Translations under genes and position numbers: made by a program | Shown here: positions 52,995-61,100 of the stretch, piece after piece | How the letters are laid out: each line of letters starts with the position of its first letter | How positions within the stretch are numbered: the first letter of the stretch is position 1 | The notes under the pieces: model-generated | Told to the model about the DNA's origin: nothing | The model's database searches: none | What the model saw: only the letters and a program-made list of their open reading frames with translations | Origin: an uncultured Pedosphaera sp. | Lineage (GTDB): Bacteria; Verrucomicrobiota; Verrucomicrobiia; Limisphaerales; Pedosphaeraceae | DNA length: 64,000 bases | Assembly (NCBI GenBank): GCA_903918755.1 | Contig: CAIXFN010000111.1 | Span: forward strand, 1 to 64,000 | Direction: 5' to 3'

Positions 52995-53846
52995 TCATTT
53001 CGTCTGCAAATCGGCAGGCAAAGCGTAATAACCGACTTCTTTCACCACCTTTTGCCCCGCGGCACTGCGGATCCAGGTCAGGTAAGCATGGACGGCGTCC
53101 TTGTCGAGCGCCGGGTTCACATAGTTGTACAGGTAGCGCCAGATCGGATAGGTCTGATTCAGCACGGTGGTTTCAGTGGGTTCCACGGCCGGGCTCGCGG
53201 CATCTTTTTTGACCCCAATGGCGCGGGCTCCCGAACCGTAGGCGGCACCACCGTAGCCAATCCCGTTTTTGTCCTTGGAGATGGATTGAAGCAGGAGAGC
53301 GGTGCCGGGCATGGTTTGGGCACTCGCTGCAAAGTCGTCCTTGTTCAGCACGTGCTCCTTGAAGAATTCGTAAGTTCCGGAACTGTTTTCCCGGCTATAA
53401 ACGGTGATCGGGGCGTCCTTCCCGCCGACTTCTTTCCAGTTTTTTATCGCGCCGGTGAAAATACCATGCAAGTTCGTGAGCGTCAGTTCCTTCACCGGAT
53501 TGGCGTCGTTAACGTAAACGGATAGCCCATCCACCGCCACCTTGTATTCCGTCGGAACCTTGTTAAAGGCCTTGATGCAGGCGGCCTTTTCGGCGGGCTT
53601 GATCGGGCGGGAGGCGTCGGCAATGTCGGTGGTCTGGTTCTGCAGCGCGGCAAAGCCGACACCAGACCCACCGCCCGTAACTTGAATTTTCACGTCGGCA
53701 TGCTGGCCCATGTACACTTCCGCCCATTTTTGGGCGAGAACAACCAGGGTATCAGAACCTTTAACGGTAATGTCAGCCGCATGGGTGGAAGTAGCAAGCG
53801 CCAATCCGGCAGCCACAAAGCTCAGTTTTTGGAATAAGGATTTCAT
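52995..53846 (-). CDS. pstS: Phosphate ABC transporter substrate-binding protein
   Basis: PstS captures phosphate in the periplasm. From the Met at 53846 (MKSLFQKLSFVAAGLALATS) the protein has 283 residues with a signal peptide cleaved near THAADITVKG. The phosphate-binding loops are visible in VKGSDTLVVLAQKW, TGGGSGVGFAALQNQTTDIA and the central YSRENSSGTYEFFKEHVL. The open frame extends 94 residues upstream, but that part overlaps the porin gene and has no family match. Flanked by hairpins on both sides. Confidence 0.96.
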   Translation of the reverse strand: MKSLFQKLSFVAAGLALATSTHAADITVKGSDTLVVLAQKWAEVYMGQHADVKIQVTGGGSGVGFAALQNQTTDIADASRPIKPAEKAACIKAFNKVPTEYKVAVDGLSVYVNDANPVKELTLTNLHGIFTGAIKNWKEVGGKDAPITVYSRENSSGTYEFFKEHVLNKDDFAASAQTMPGTALLLQSISKDKNGIGYGGAAYGSGARAIGVKKDAASPAVEPTETTVLNQTYPIWRYLYNYVNPALDKDAVHAYLTWIRSAAGQKVVKEVGYYALPADLQTK

Positions 53847-53874
53847 AAAATTTCTGCTTTTCAAGGAAAGTTGT

Positions 53875-53902
53875 GGCCGCGGGAGGCTCCCCTCCCGCGG
53901 CC
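53875..53902 (-). terminator. Perfect 12-bp hairpin between porin and pstS
   Basis: GGCCGCGGGAGG (53875-53886) pairs perfectly with 53891-53902 around a 4-base loop. It lies 8 bp after the porin stop and 28 bp before the pstS start. On the minus strand the bases after it are mixed, so termination would be partial. It may uncouple porin and pstS levels or protect message ends. Confidence 0.65.
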
Positions 53903-53910
53903 GTTTTGGG

Positions 53911-55416
53911 TTAGAATTTGAGGGTAAAGTCCAACTGCAGGAGTTGGTATTTTGTCGCGGGGTTGATTTCCGGCATGTCCAGGTTGCTGCCGCCTGTGCC
54001 CAGCTTCTTGTTGATCCGGTCGGCATAACCGTAACGAACGGTGGTGATGGCGTTGGCGGAAAGGGAATAAGCCACGGCGGCATAGACGCCTTCCAAGTTG
54101 CCCCGGCCTTCCATGAAGTCCGAATCAATCAAATTCACATCGAGAGCATATTGCTCAACGTGTTGCCAGTAGGTGCGAAATTCCCAGGAGCCTTTTTTGG
54201 GATGCTGACCATTCACGAGGTCCACATTGCCGATCGCAAAGCCAATTTGGTAGGCCTTGGTGTCGTCCTTCTGGGCGGTGCCGATGGGGACAATGCCGGC
54301 GGCGGAGGAAGCGGCGGCGGCAAGTTCCGCGCGGCGGCGGCCGTCAAGATTGAGGGCAAAATCGCCAAAAATCCGGGCGGGAAATTTGCCGAGCTTGAAA
54401 TTGACCTCGGCGGGAATCTCCAATACGAGGAGGTCATTGATCCCGGTTTGATTGGCGGAGAAGCCGGTGGCGCTGCCGGGCGTGGCGTTGTTCAAATTGC
54501 CGCCGCTGGTATTGCCCTGACCGACGAATACGCCGTTGAAGCCCGAATTCTGACCGTGACCGGTGTAATTGTACAGGACCGGGGCGATTTTGGCGGAGAT
54601 GTCGTTGTTGAACTTGTACTTGGCCCCGATTTGCCAGGCCAGCAGGAAGACGTCGCTCTGGTTGGACGTGGTGCCCGGACCGGTGATGGCGGGCGCCGGA
54701 TTATCCGGATTCGTATCCTGATAAAGGAATTGGCCAAAAGTGCCAAACAATTCGAGGTTTTTGGTAGGACTGTACTTCAGTTTTTCCGCGGCACCTTCCG
54801 GGGACAGATCCGAATCCCACGCCATGGAAGTCGTATAGATAGGATTGGGCATGCGACCGAGGGTGATGTCCAGCCACTCGGTGGCGCGCCAACCGGCATA
54901 AGCCTGGCCGACATTGATGCCGTCACTGCCGTTGCCGAAGGGACCCACATTGGCGGAGGAGGTCGAGCCACCGCCGGAAGAACTCAATTTTTCATCCCCA
55001 AAAGTCACCCACGCGGAGCGGTTATTGGCGGAAGTCTGGAGCCGGAGGCCGTAGTAAAAGTCATCGAAAGCCTCGCCGCGCAGGCCGAAGCGGAGGGAGT
55101 AACGGAAGCGTTCCCGGGCATAAGTGTCCTTGCCGGGAGCGGTCTGCGTTTCGCGGTATTCGTAGCGAAAGCGGGCATCCCCGAAAAGTTCGACGTTTTT
55201 AAACGCCGAGTTGACCAGGAGAAATTTGGGAGCCCCTTCGGCTTGACCGCCATCTTTGACTTCCGTCTGGACCGCTTTGGCCTCAGTTTCAGTGAGAACA
55301 CCCTTTTTGATCAGGGCGTTCAAGAGCGGATCACTCGTCTGGGCGGAAGCCGCCCCGACCAGCGTCACCGAGGCAAGAGCCCCAGCCACGAGCGCCATTT
55401 TTTGATGATAGTTCAT
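53911..55416 (-). CDS. Outer-membrane porin, probably phosphate-regulated
   Basis: This 501-residue beta-barrel protein has a signal peptide, MNYHQKMALVAGALASVTLV, ending at GAASAQTSD. A short N-terminal helical segment (LLNALIKKGVLTETEAKAVQ) of the kind found in Porin_5 and OprO/OprP-like porins follows, then a long series of alternating strands, and a C-terminal Phe in LLQLDFTLKF, as required for outer-membrane insertion. The Pho-box-like sites in front and the pst operon behind suggest phosphate or polyphosphate uptake. Selectivity itself cannot be read from the sequence. Confidence 0.85.
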   Translation of the reverse strand: MNYHQKMALVAGALASVTLVGAASAQTSDPLLNALIKKGVLTETEAKAVQTEVKDGGQAEGAPKFLLVNSAFKNVELFGDARFRYEYRETQTAPGKDTYARERFRYSLRFGLRGEAFDDFYYGLRLQTSANNRSAWVTFGDEKLSSSGGGSTSSANVGPFGNGSDGINVGQAYAGWRATEWLDITLGRMPNPIYTTSMAWDSDLSPEGAAEKLKYSPTKNLELFGTFGQFLYQDTNPDNPAPAITGPGTTSNQSDVFLLAWQIGAKYKFNNDISAKIAPVLYNYTGHGQNSGFNGVFVGQGNTSGGNLNNATPGSATGFSANQTGINDLLVLEIPAEVNFKLGKFPARIFGDFALNLDGRRRAELAAAASSAAGIVPIGTAQKDDTKAYQIGFAIGNVDLVNGQHPKKGSWEFRTYWQHVEQYALDVNLIDSDFMEGRGNLEGVYAAVAYSLSANAITTVRYGYADRINKKLGTGGSNLDMPEINPATKYQLLQLDFTLKF

Positions 55417-55444
55417 TCGTTTGAGTTGGTTGGTTGTTTAGCCG

Positions 55445-55504
55445 GTGACACGTTATGGCACAATTATGACAAACGTGCAGCAGCAATGTTACGATTGTGT
55501 GACG
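55445..55504 (-). promoter_or_regulatory. Cluster of five Pho-box-like half-sites upstream of the porin-pst unit
   Basis: Read on the minus strand, half-sites TGTCAT (55466-55471), TGCCAT (55455-55460) and TGTCAC (55445-55450) are spaced 11 and 10 bp. Further upstream CGTCACA (55498-55504) and CGTAACA (55487-55493) are spaced 11 bp. The half-site and helical spacing match the PhoB consensus CTGTCAT with 4-bp AT-rich linkers. The sites lie 29-88 bp before the porin start. A weak -10-like TAAACA is at 55435-55440. PhoB regulation is an inference. Confidence 0.7.
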
Positions 55505-55769
55505 GACCAACCCACTTCGTGGAAGCGCGGGCCAGGCGGTGTTGCTGGCGCAATTTCATCAAATAGTAGCCGGGCAGCGCCGTGCCGCCGTGCCGCTCCT
55601 GCAATTGCTTATGGCGATGACCCAGGGGCAATTCGGAATGAGCGGGAGTCCAACCGGCGAACAAATCGCCCGCGGGCACTTCCCGAACGGCACCTGTGAA
55701 TGATTGCTTCATCTTTTTCACCGCGTCTCGGGCGGTGACCCAACCAAACCTGCCCCGAAGGGATGGCAA
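55464..55769 (-). CDS. Hypothetical basic protein
   Basis: This 101-residue frame contains VPAGDLFAGWTPAHSELPLG and HGGTALPGYYLMKLRQQHRL. Its codon choice has the high GC at third positions usual in this genome, which favours a real protein. It is Arg/His-rich with no TM segment or family recognised. The 3' end lies inside the Pho-box-like cluster of the porin, so if it is a gene its coding end doubles as the regulatory region. Confidence 0.4.
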   Translation of the reverse strand: MPSLRGRFGWVTARDAVKKMKQSFTGAVREVPAGDLFAGWTPAHSELPLGHRHKQLQERHGGTALPGYYLMKLRQQHRLARASTKWVGPSHNRNIAAARLS

Positions 55770-55882
55770 ATAGATGTCAGTTGCGTGACGATTGGGAAAC
55801 AGCGCGTTGGGGCGGGAGTCCTAAATCGCGGGGTGGAAAATGGCTCGCCGACAGCGTCGAGCGGGCATTAAAATGCCAGCGT

Positions 55883-57229
55883 ATGGACAGAACCAAACCC
55901 ACTTTACCGCCGTTTGTCGGGCAACCCCGGCGGTACGAAGGTCCTTCGGCGGCAGAGGTCCTGCGACTGCGGCAGGAATACCTCAGCCCGGCCCTGTTCC
56001 TGTACTACAAAAAGCCGGTGATGTTTGTGGAGGGAAAGGGGCAATACCTTTTTGATGAAACCGGACGGCGTTATCTGGACGGATTGGGGGGGATTGTCAC
56101 GGTCAGCGTGGGGCACTGTCATCCGCACGTGGTGGCGGCGGTAAACCGGCAGAATGAAATCCTGCAGCATTCCACCACGATCTACCTGCACCCCAATATT
56201 GCCGAATACGGGCAGGCGCTGGCGGCGAAAATGCCAGGGGAATTGAAGGTTTGTTATTTTGTGAATTCCGGCTCGGAGGCCAATGATCTGGCGCTGCTGA
56301 TGGCCCGGGCGTACACGGGCAACTATGATGTGATCGCGCTGCGGAATTCGTATCACGGCGGCGGAGCGGCGACGATGGCGGTGACTTCGCATCACACGTG
56401 GAAGTTCAACGTGCCGCATAGCTTTGGGGTGCACCACGCCCTGGCACCCGACCCATATCGCGGCCCGTGGGGGCGCACCGATCCCGCTGCGGGACGGAAG
56501 TACGGGGCGGAGGTGCAGGAGTTGATTCAGATGGGGACCTCCGGAAGGGTGGCGGGGTACATTGCGGAATCGATTCAAGGGGTTGGCGGCGTAGTGGTAT
56601 TTCCGGACGGCTATTTGAAAGAGGCGTACGGGCATGTGCGGGCGGCGGGCGGATTGTGCATCGCGGATGAAGTCCAGACGGGCTTTGGGCGCACGGGCAG
56701 CCATTTTTGGGGTTTTGAAGGCCAGGGCGTCACGCCGGACATCGTGACCATGGCCAAGGGCATTGGGAATGGCTGTCCGCTGGCGGCAGTGGTGACCACT
56801 CCCAAGATTGCCGCCACGCTGGCCCAACGCCTGCATTTCAACACGTTTGGCGGCAACCCAGTCGTGTGCGCCCAGGGCAAGGCGGTTCTGGAAGTCATCG
56901 AGCGCGAACAATTGCAGGCCAACGCCGCGCGGGTGGGAGCTCACCTGCTGGCGGGACTCACCGGTTTGCAGGCCAAACACAGTCTCATCGGGGATGTCCG
57001 GGGCCGGGGACTACTGTTGGGAGTGGAACTGGTGCGGGACCGGGCGACCAAGGAACCGGCCCGCACGGAATGTGCCCAAGTGCTGGAAACCTGCAAAGAC
57101 CTCGGATTGGTACTCGGCAAAGGAGGATTGAACGGGAGCGTCATCCGGATTGCTCCGCCCATGTGCCTCACCCTGGCGGACGCGGATTTTCTGCTGGCGG
57201 TCCTCGATCACGCCTTCACAAGTCTGTGA
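55883..57229 (+). CDS. Class III PLP-dependent aminotransferase (AGXT2-like)
   Basis: This 448-residue enzyme from 55883 (MDRTKPTLPPFVGQPRRYEG) has the class III layout: LYYKKPVMFVEGKGQYLFDE at the substrate side, GSEANDLALLMARAYTGN for phosphate/PLP contact, VGGVVVFPDGYLKEAY, CIADEVQTGFGRTGSHFWGF with the PLP-binding Asp, and DIVTMAKGIGNGCPLAAVV carrying the Schiff-base Lys. The overall pattern resembles alanine-glyoxylate aminotransferase 2 and similar omega-aminotransferases. A frame 40 residues longer exists but has no match. It runs just ahead of the NYN-domain gene, 35 bp away. Confidence 0.9.
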   Translation: MDRTKPTLPPFVGQPRRYEGPSAAEVLRLRQEYLSPALFLYYKKPVMFVEGKGQYLFDETGRRYLDGLGGIVTVSVGHCHPHVVAAVNRQNEILQHSTTIYLHPNIAEYGQALAAKMPGELKVCYFVNSGSEANDLALLMARAYTGNYDVIALRNSYHGGGAATMAVTSHHTWKFNVPHSFGVHHALAPDPYRGPWGRTDPAAGRKYGAEVQELIQMGTSGRVAGYIAESIQGVGGVVVFPDGYLKEAYGHVRAAGGLCIADEVQTGFGRTGSHFWGFEGQGVTPDIVTMAKGIGNGCPLAAVVTTPKIAATLAQRLHFNTFGGNPVVCAQGKAVLEVIEREQLQANAARVGAHLLAGLTGLQAKHSLIGDVRGRGLLLGVELVRDRATKEPARTECAQVLETCKDLGLVLGKGGLNGSVIRIAPPMCLTLADADFLLAVLDHAFTSL

Positions 57230-57264
57230 TATCGAAAAACCTCCGTTCGGCTTAAGGTGAGAGC

Positions 57265-57735
57265 ATGGCGTTGGTGCGTATATTGGTGGATGGCTACAGT
57301 CTCCTGCACAAGTGGCCGGAACTGGCACCCGGGAAGGCGCGGTTCTCGGCGGCGGCGCGGGATGAACTGGTGCAGAAGCTGACGCTTTACCGCGATGCCG
57401 TGGGCACGCCCCTGACCATCGTATTCGATGGGGCGAATCAGGATATCCGGCTGTCCACCGTCGATTCCACGCCCCAAGTCGAAATCCTCTATTCGCGGGC
57501 CGGCCAGACGGCGGATCAGATCATCGAACGGGTCGCCCACCGGATGGCTCCATATGGGGAAATACTGGCAGTGACAGACGACTTTGCGGAACGGGACACG
57601 GTCATTGCGATGGGCGGACTCGCGTCCAGTTGTTACAATTTCATCCAAACAGTTGAGGATGCCCTGGGCGGGGTGGCCGAGGATGTCACCGAATATAATC
57701 GGCGGGAGCGGATGCGGTTCCAGCGGCCGCCGTGA
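57265..57735 (+). CDS. YacP-like NYN domain protein (putative RNase)
   Basis: This 156-residue protein of the NYN/PIN-like fold has LVDGYSLLHKWPEL at residues 7-20, with the conserved Asp, then IVFDGANQDIRL, EILYSRAGQTADQIIERVAH and VTDDFAERDTVIAMGG. These carry the acidic residues of the metal-binding active site seen in YacP/Rae1, an mRNA endonuclease associated with ribosomes. Length matches the family. It ends 1 bp before the convergent hydrolase gene. Confidence 0.85.
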   Translation: MALVRILVDGYSLLHKWPELAPGKARFSAAARDELVQKLTLYRDAVGTPLTIVFDGANQDIRLSTVDSTPQVEILYSRAGQTADQIIERVAHRMAPYGEILAVTDDFAERDTVIAMGGLASSCYNFIQTVEDALGGVAEDVTEYNRRERMRFQRPP

Positions 57736-57736
57736 C

Positions 57737-59734
57737 TCAATCCAGCGGGGAATAACGCCACTGCTCGTCGAAAAATCCGGCGTCCACGACGCCGTCGGTC
57801 CCATCCATGCGCAGGACGGCGTAATCCGGCAATTTGGGGATCTGCAGGGCATTGCTGGTGGACGCTTCATCGGCAAAGGTGAAACCGCTGTTCACGACGA
57901 CATATTTTTCCGGATTCAACGGATTGGGGAAGATGAAGACCGGGGCATTGGTGGTCGGGGAGTAGGTCTTCAAACCGATCTGGATTCGTTTGGCGTCCCA
58001 CTGAACGGGCAAGCGCGCGGCGATTTTCCCAAGGACTTCATTACTGCGGGGATCGCCCCACAAAATGAGATTATTGCCGGCGATATCAGCTTCGGTGACC
58101 TCGAAATCGAACTTCACCCGGGGCTCGCCGCGGAATTGTTTGCGCCAGTCATTGCGGGCCTCGCGCAGCCGGGCCTCGGTCCAAGCCTCGGTCCGGGCGG
58201 ACAAGGGCTTTCCGCTTGCCCGCACAAAGATGAACGAATCCATGAACGCATCATCAATGGGTCCCTGCAGGCCATGGCGTTTGTGCAATTCCCCCGGGAA
58301 GGACATGGTGACGGGCGTCCAGGTCGCGGATAAGCGCTCAAAATGCACCGTCCAAGAACGGTCGGCCGCGACCGCGGGACCGGTTATTTCCTGGCCATCC
58401 AGCGTGATCAAGGGCGTGGAACCGACGGGAAACGGACACAGCCCGGCCGGCATCGACAAGGTAAGGGCGGTCACATTGGTGGTCGTGACCTGAACCTGAT
58501 TCGTGGACGCAATTGCCGCTTCCACCCGGGCGCGTTGCCAGTGTTGCTCCAGACCATCGACCGTCACCCAGGCCTGTTGATTGTAGCGGAGGGTCCAGGT
58601 GGTGAAGCGCACTTTGCGGGGCAGTGGATCGCGGCCTTTGGTAGCCAGTTCATCCACGAGCCGGGCCACTTCGATCTTGGCTTTGGGCTCAAATTTGTGG
58701 CCGGTTTCCGGTCCGATGATATGCGTCAGATTGAGTCCCTCGAGCGCCATGGAGCGGTTCATGAGGTCGGCAGCTTGTTTCTGCGGATCAATTTCCCCGC
58801 TGTACGCCACCACCGGGCAGTTGAACAAGTTGGCCGCATAGTCGGTCATGTCATACAAGTGCCACAGCCGTTGCTGATACCATGGGGGCGTGGATTCCCG
58901 GGGGCGTTGATAAAGCTTTTGAAAGATGGCCGTATCGACAAATCCCGCGCCAGGGGAGGCCACGGCCCAGCGACTGGCGTAATGGCCGGCCAGGTGCCAG
59001 GTCACGGCCCCGCCCATCGAAAAGCCGCGCACGCTGATCCGGTTTTCATCAATCTGGTAATGCGTCCGGGCATTTTGCAGCGCTTCAAACGTATCCACTT
59101 CACCCGCAAATTTGTTGGCGTTGCAATACCGCCCGTACGGATGCAGCACCAGCGTGTCCGCCGGGGCGAATTCTCCGGAATTTTTCTCCCGGTCATTGAG
59201 GAAAGCCAGTTCGCTCAGGTTCACTCCGCGGCCGTGGAACCAGAAATCGAGCCGGTAGGGCTGGGCGGACTTGGGGTCGTAGGTGGCCGGCACCACCATG
59301 CCATAGGGTTGAACGGAGCCGTCGAGTTGGGAAACATAACCGCGCACGACCAGGCCGGTGGCGGTGTTCCACGGGGCGCGGCCTTGGGCCAGGGCCAGGG
59401 CGCGCTCGTGTCCCTCGGCGAGCAAACGGCGGGCTTCGTTGAAATCATTCGTGCGGTAAAAAATGTCATCCTCGAGGGCATAACGGACGGCATTGTAATA
59501 GATCTGAACGTCAGGGAGCAGTGGCTGCGCGGCGGGTTTGGCTTGCAGGGAGGCGATTTCGGCGCCGAGCCGGGCTACTCCGGCGGTCAATTCCGCCTTG
59601 ATGGCGGCAGGCACCGCGATGCCCGGGGGTGGCATGGGGGGCAAGACCTTGCGGGTCATTGGGGTATCCGCGCCAAAAGAAGTGGTGACACCCTGGAGGA
59701 GGGCAACAACGAGAATGGTTCGCAACGCTTGCAT
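57737..59734 (-). CDS. Secreted alpha/beta hydrolase of the prolyl oligopeptidase/esterase type
   Basis: From 59734 (MQALRTILVVALLQGVTTSF) the protein has 665 residues with a signal peptide ending near SFGADTP. A purine-rich AGGGAGGG lies 4-5 bp upstream, one of the few good ribosome binding sites in the window. The hydrolase domain contains the nucleophile elbow RGFSMGGAVTWHLAGHYASR and a late FIGPETGHKF-like segment (HIIGPETGHKFEPKA) with the probable catalytic His. The C-terminal domain is beta-rich. Predicted to cleave an ester or peptide bond outside the cytoplasm; substrate unknown. Confidence 0.82.
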   Translation of the reverse strand: MQALRTILVVALLQGVTTSFGADTPMTRKVLPPMPPPGIAVPAAIKAELTAGVARLGAEIASLQAKPAAQPLLPDVQIYYNAVRYALEDDIFYRTNDFNEARRLLAEGHERALALAQGRAPWNTATGLVVRGYVSQLDGSVQPYGMVVPATYDPKSAQPYRLDFWFHGRGVNLSELAFLNDREKNSGEFAPADTLVLHPYGRYCNANKFAGEVDTFEALQNARTHYQIDENRISVRGFSMGGAVTWHLAGHYASRWAVASPGAGFVDTAIFQKLYQRPRESTPPWYQQRLWHLYDMTDYAANLFNCPVVAYSGEIDPQKQAADLMNRSMALEGLNLTHIIGPETGHKFEPKAKIEVARLVDELATKGRDPLPRKVRFTTWTLRYNQQAWVTVDGLEQHWQRARVEAAIASTNQVQVTTTNVTALTLSMPAGLCPFPVGSTPLITLDGQEITGPAVAADRSWTVHFERLSATWTPVTMSFPGELHKRHGLQGPIDDAFMDSFIFVRASGKPLSARTEAWTEARLREARNDWRKQFRGEPRVKFDFEVTEADIAGNNLILWGDPRSNEVLGKIAARLPVQWDAKRIQIGLKTYSPTTNAPVFIFPNPLNPEKYVVVNSGFTFADEASTSNALQIPKLPDYAVLRMDGTDGVVDAGFFDEQWRYSPLD

Positions 59735-59821
59735 AGGACCCTCCCTTTTTACGCGGGCGGGAGGGTAATCAAAAGTAAAATCGCGGCGACAAACGGGGAC
59801 TGCGCCGGCGGAGCAACGAGA

Positions 59822-59848
59822 TTGACAAACCGGTGCCACAATGGCACC
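59822..59848 (+). promoter_or_regulatory. Promoter/operator candidate of the tacA-tacT pair
   Basis: A -35-like TTGACA (59822-59827) is followed by the perfect inverted repeat GGTGCCA (59832-59838) / TGGCACC (59842-59848) with a 3-base spacer, ending 8 bp before the tacA start at 59857. The palindrome sits where the -10 element and start site should be, which fits autorepression by an RHH antitoxin. Confidence 0.65.
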
Positions 59849-59856
59849 ATCCTGGA

Positions 59857-60141
59857 ATGAAAAAGATAATTTCAGAGCCGCGCACGCGGATCACGGCTCG
59901 TGTATCTGACGGCGTGCGGGACACATTGGAACAGGCGGCGGAGCTTTTGGGCGCCACGGTCAATCAGTTCGTCGTGCAGACCGCTTATCTGGAAGCACAG
60001 CGCGTGATTGAGCGGGAGTCGATCATTCGCCTTTCGCAAAAAGACGCGCAGAAGGTGCTTGCCCTGTTGGACAAACCACCCAAACCCAACCAGCGTCTCC
60101 AGGATGCGGTAAAAACATTTAAAGCCACAGTGCGTGCGTAA
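59857..60141 (+). CDS. tacA: TacA-type antitoxin (DUF1778, ribbon-helix-helix)
   Basis: From 59857 (MKKIISEPRTRITARVSDGV) the protein has 94 residues. The N-terminal RHH region includes TRITARVSDGVRDTLEQAAELLGATVNQFVV, typical of DUF1778, and the C-terminal tail contains LLDKPPKPNQRLQDAVK, the part that blocks the GNAT toxin in the Salmonella TacA-TacT system. An upstream in-frame Met adds 8 residues inside the operator and is rejected. Its end overlaps the toxin gene by 8 bp. Confidence 0.85.
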   Translation: MKKIISEPRTRITARVSDGVRDTLEQAAELLGATVNQFVVQTAYLEAQRVIERESIIRLSQKDAQKVLALLDKPPKPNQRLQDAVKTFKATVRA

Positions 60142-60646
60142 AATTGAACTGCTGGCGAAGATTCACGACCGGGAAGGATTCGACTGCGGGAGTGAGCTGC
60201 TCAATTTGTTTCTCAAACAAACCGCCCGGCAACACGCGGATAGAGGAATTTCTCGCACCTTTGTGTTAGTGGATGAGGAGAATGCCACACCGCAACCCAT
60301 TCTCGGCTTTTTCTCGCTCAATCTCTGCCAAATAAAATCAGAAGTGCTTGCGCCGGAAGAAGCAAGAAGGCTGCCACGAGACGTGTCCGGGGTCCGGTTG
60401 GGCCGGTTGGCGGTTGCCAAATCTTGCCAGTGTCAAGGCATAGGGAAAACTCTGCTGGTGGCGGCAATGGAGAAGTTTGTCGAGATTTACAACACGGCGG
60501 GTGGAATTGGTCTTTTCGTGGACGCGAAAGACCAGTACGCGAAGCGCTACTACGAGCAGTTTGGGTTCGTCCCCCTTCCCGCCAATGAATTCGAATTATT
60601 CCTGCCGTTAAGCACGATTCAGGAGGCGTTGACTTCATCCTCCTGA
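60134..60646 (+). CDS. tacT: TacT-type GNAT acetyltransferase toxin
   Basis: This 170-residue GNAT-fold protein opens like TacT/AtaT with KIHDREGFDCGSELLNLFLK and HADRGISRTFVLVDEE. The acetyl-CoA motif is VRLGRLAVAKSCQCQGIGKTL, with the C-terminal GIGLFVDAKDQYAKRYYEQF and the Tyr that acts as general acid. Family members acetylate aminoacyl-tRNA and stop translation. The residues 132-147 segment is intact, so the protein appears active. Cotranscribed with tacA. Confidence 0.88.
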   Translation: MRKIELLAKIHDREGFDCGSELLNLFLKQTARQHADRGISRTFVLVDEENATPQPILGFFSLNLCQIKSEVLAPEEARRLPRDVSGVRLGRLAVAKSCQCQGIGKTLLVAAMEKFVEIYNTAGGIGLFVDAKDQYAKRYYEQFGFVPLPANEFELFLPLSTIQEALTSSS

Positions 60647-60987
60647 ATCACTTTGTCCTTGTGGACGGCGGCAAATAATGGGGCGGGCTTTTTTTGGTTT
60701 AATCCCGGGGCAGGGAACTTTCGGGCACGGCGCAGCACTCACGCGCAACAATGCATGGCCTGGAAGGTCTGGTTGAAAGAATTTAATCACACCCACGGAG
60801 GTTACACCCCTGCAACGCTGTCCCCAATCGTGTCCCCAGTACTGGTGACTGGTGGGAAATGGGGGCTGAGGTAAGCTGTTCTTGTTGACAGTGCAAAATG
60901 CAGTGTTTCGCGTGTGTCTGATGGCGTATGTCTGCGGCGCCGCACCGGTTAACCAAAGAATTTAAAAGCTTTGTTCTCATTTCAATC
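60647..60987. other. Intergenic region without recognised gene
   Basis: About 340 bp between tacT and an orphan terminator. It contains a TTGACA hexamer at 60885-60890, the palindrome GCGGCGCCGC near 60934, and a 73-codon plus-strand frame (60653-60874) with no family features that I do not accept. A small RNA ending at the terminator at 60988 is possible. Confidence 0.4.
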
Positions 60988-61019
60988 AGGCCGGACGAAA
61001 GTCCGGCCTTGTTGTTTTT
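60988..61019 (+). terminator. Intrinsic terminator with GAAA tetraloop
   Basis: GGCCGGAC (60989-60996) pairs perfectly with GTCCGGCC (61001-61008) around a GAAA tetraloop, extended by one A-T pair, and is followed by TTGTTGTTTTT. It is an excellent rho-independent terminator on the plus strand, 340 bp beyond the nearest upstream gene (tacT), and isolates the glycosyltransferase genes. Confidence 0.9.
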
Positions 61020-61100
61020 CACTCCTCGTCGGCAGCCTTTCCGGCGGTTTTTGTTTGTCTTCGTCGAGCGGTTTCCCGCATAACGTCTCCGCTTTTAACC

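Noticed and set aside
60653-60874. 73-codon frame after tacT
   Set aside because: No domain or signal, composition unlike coding DNA here, and it ends without relation to the terminator.
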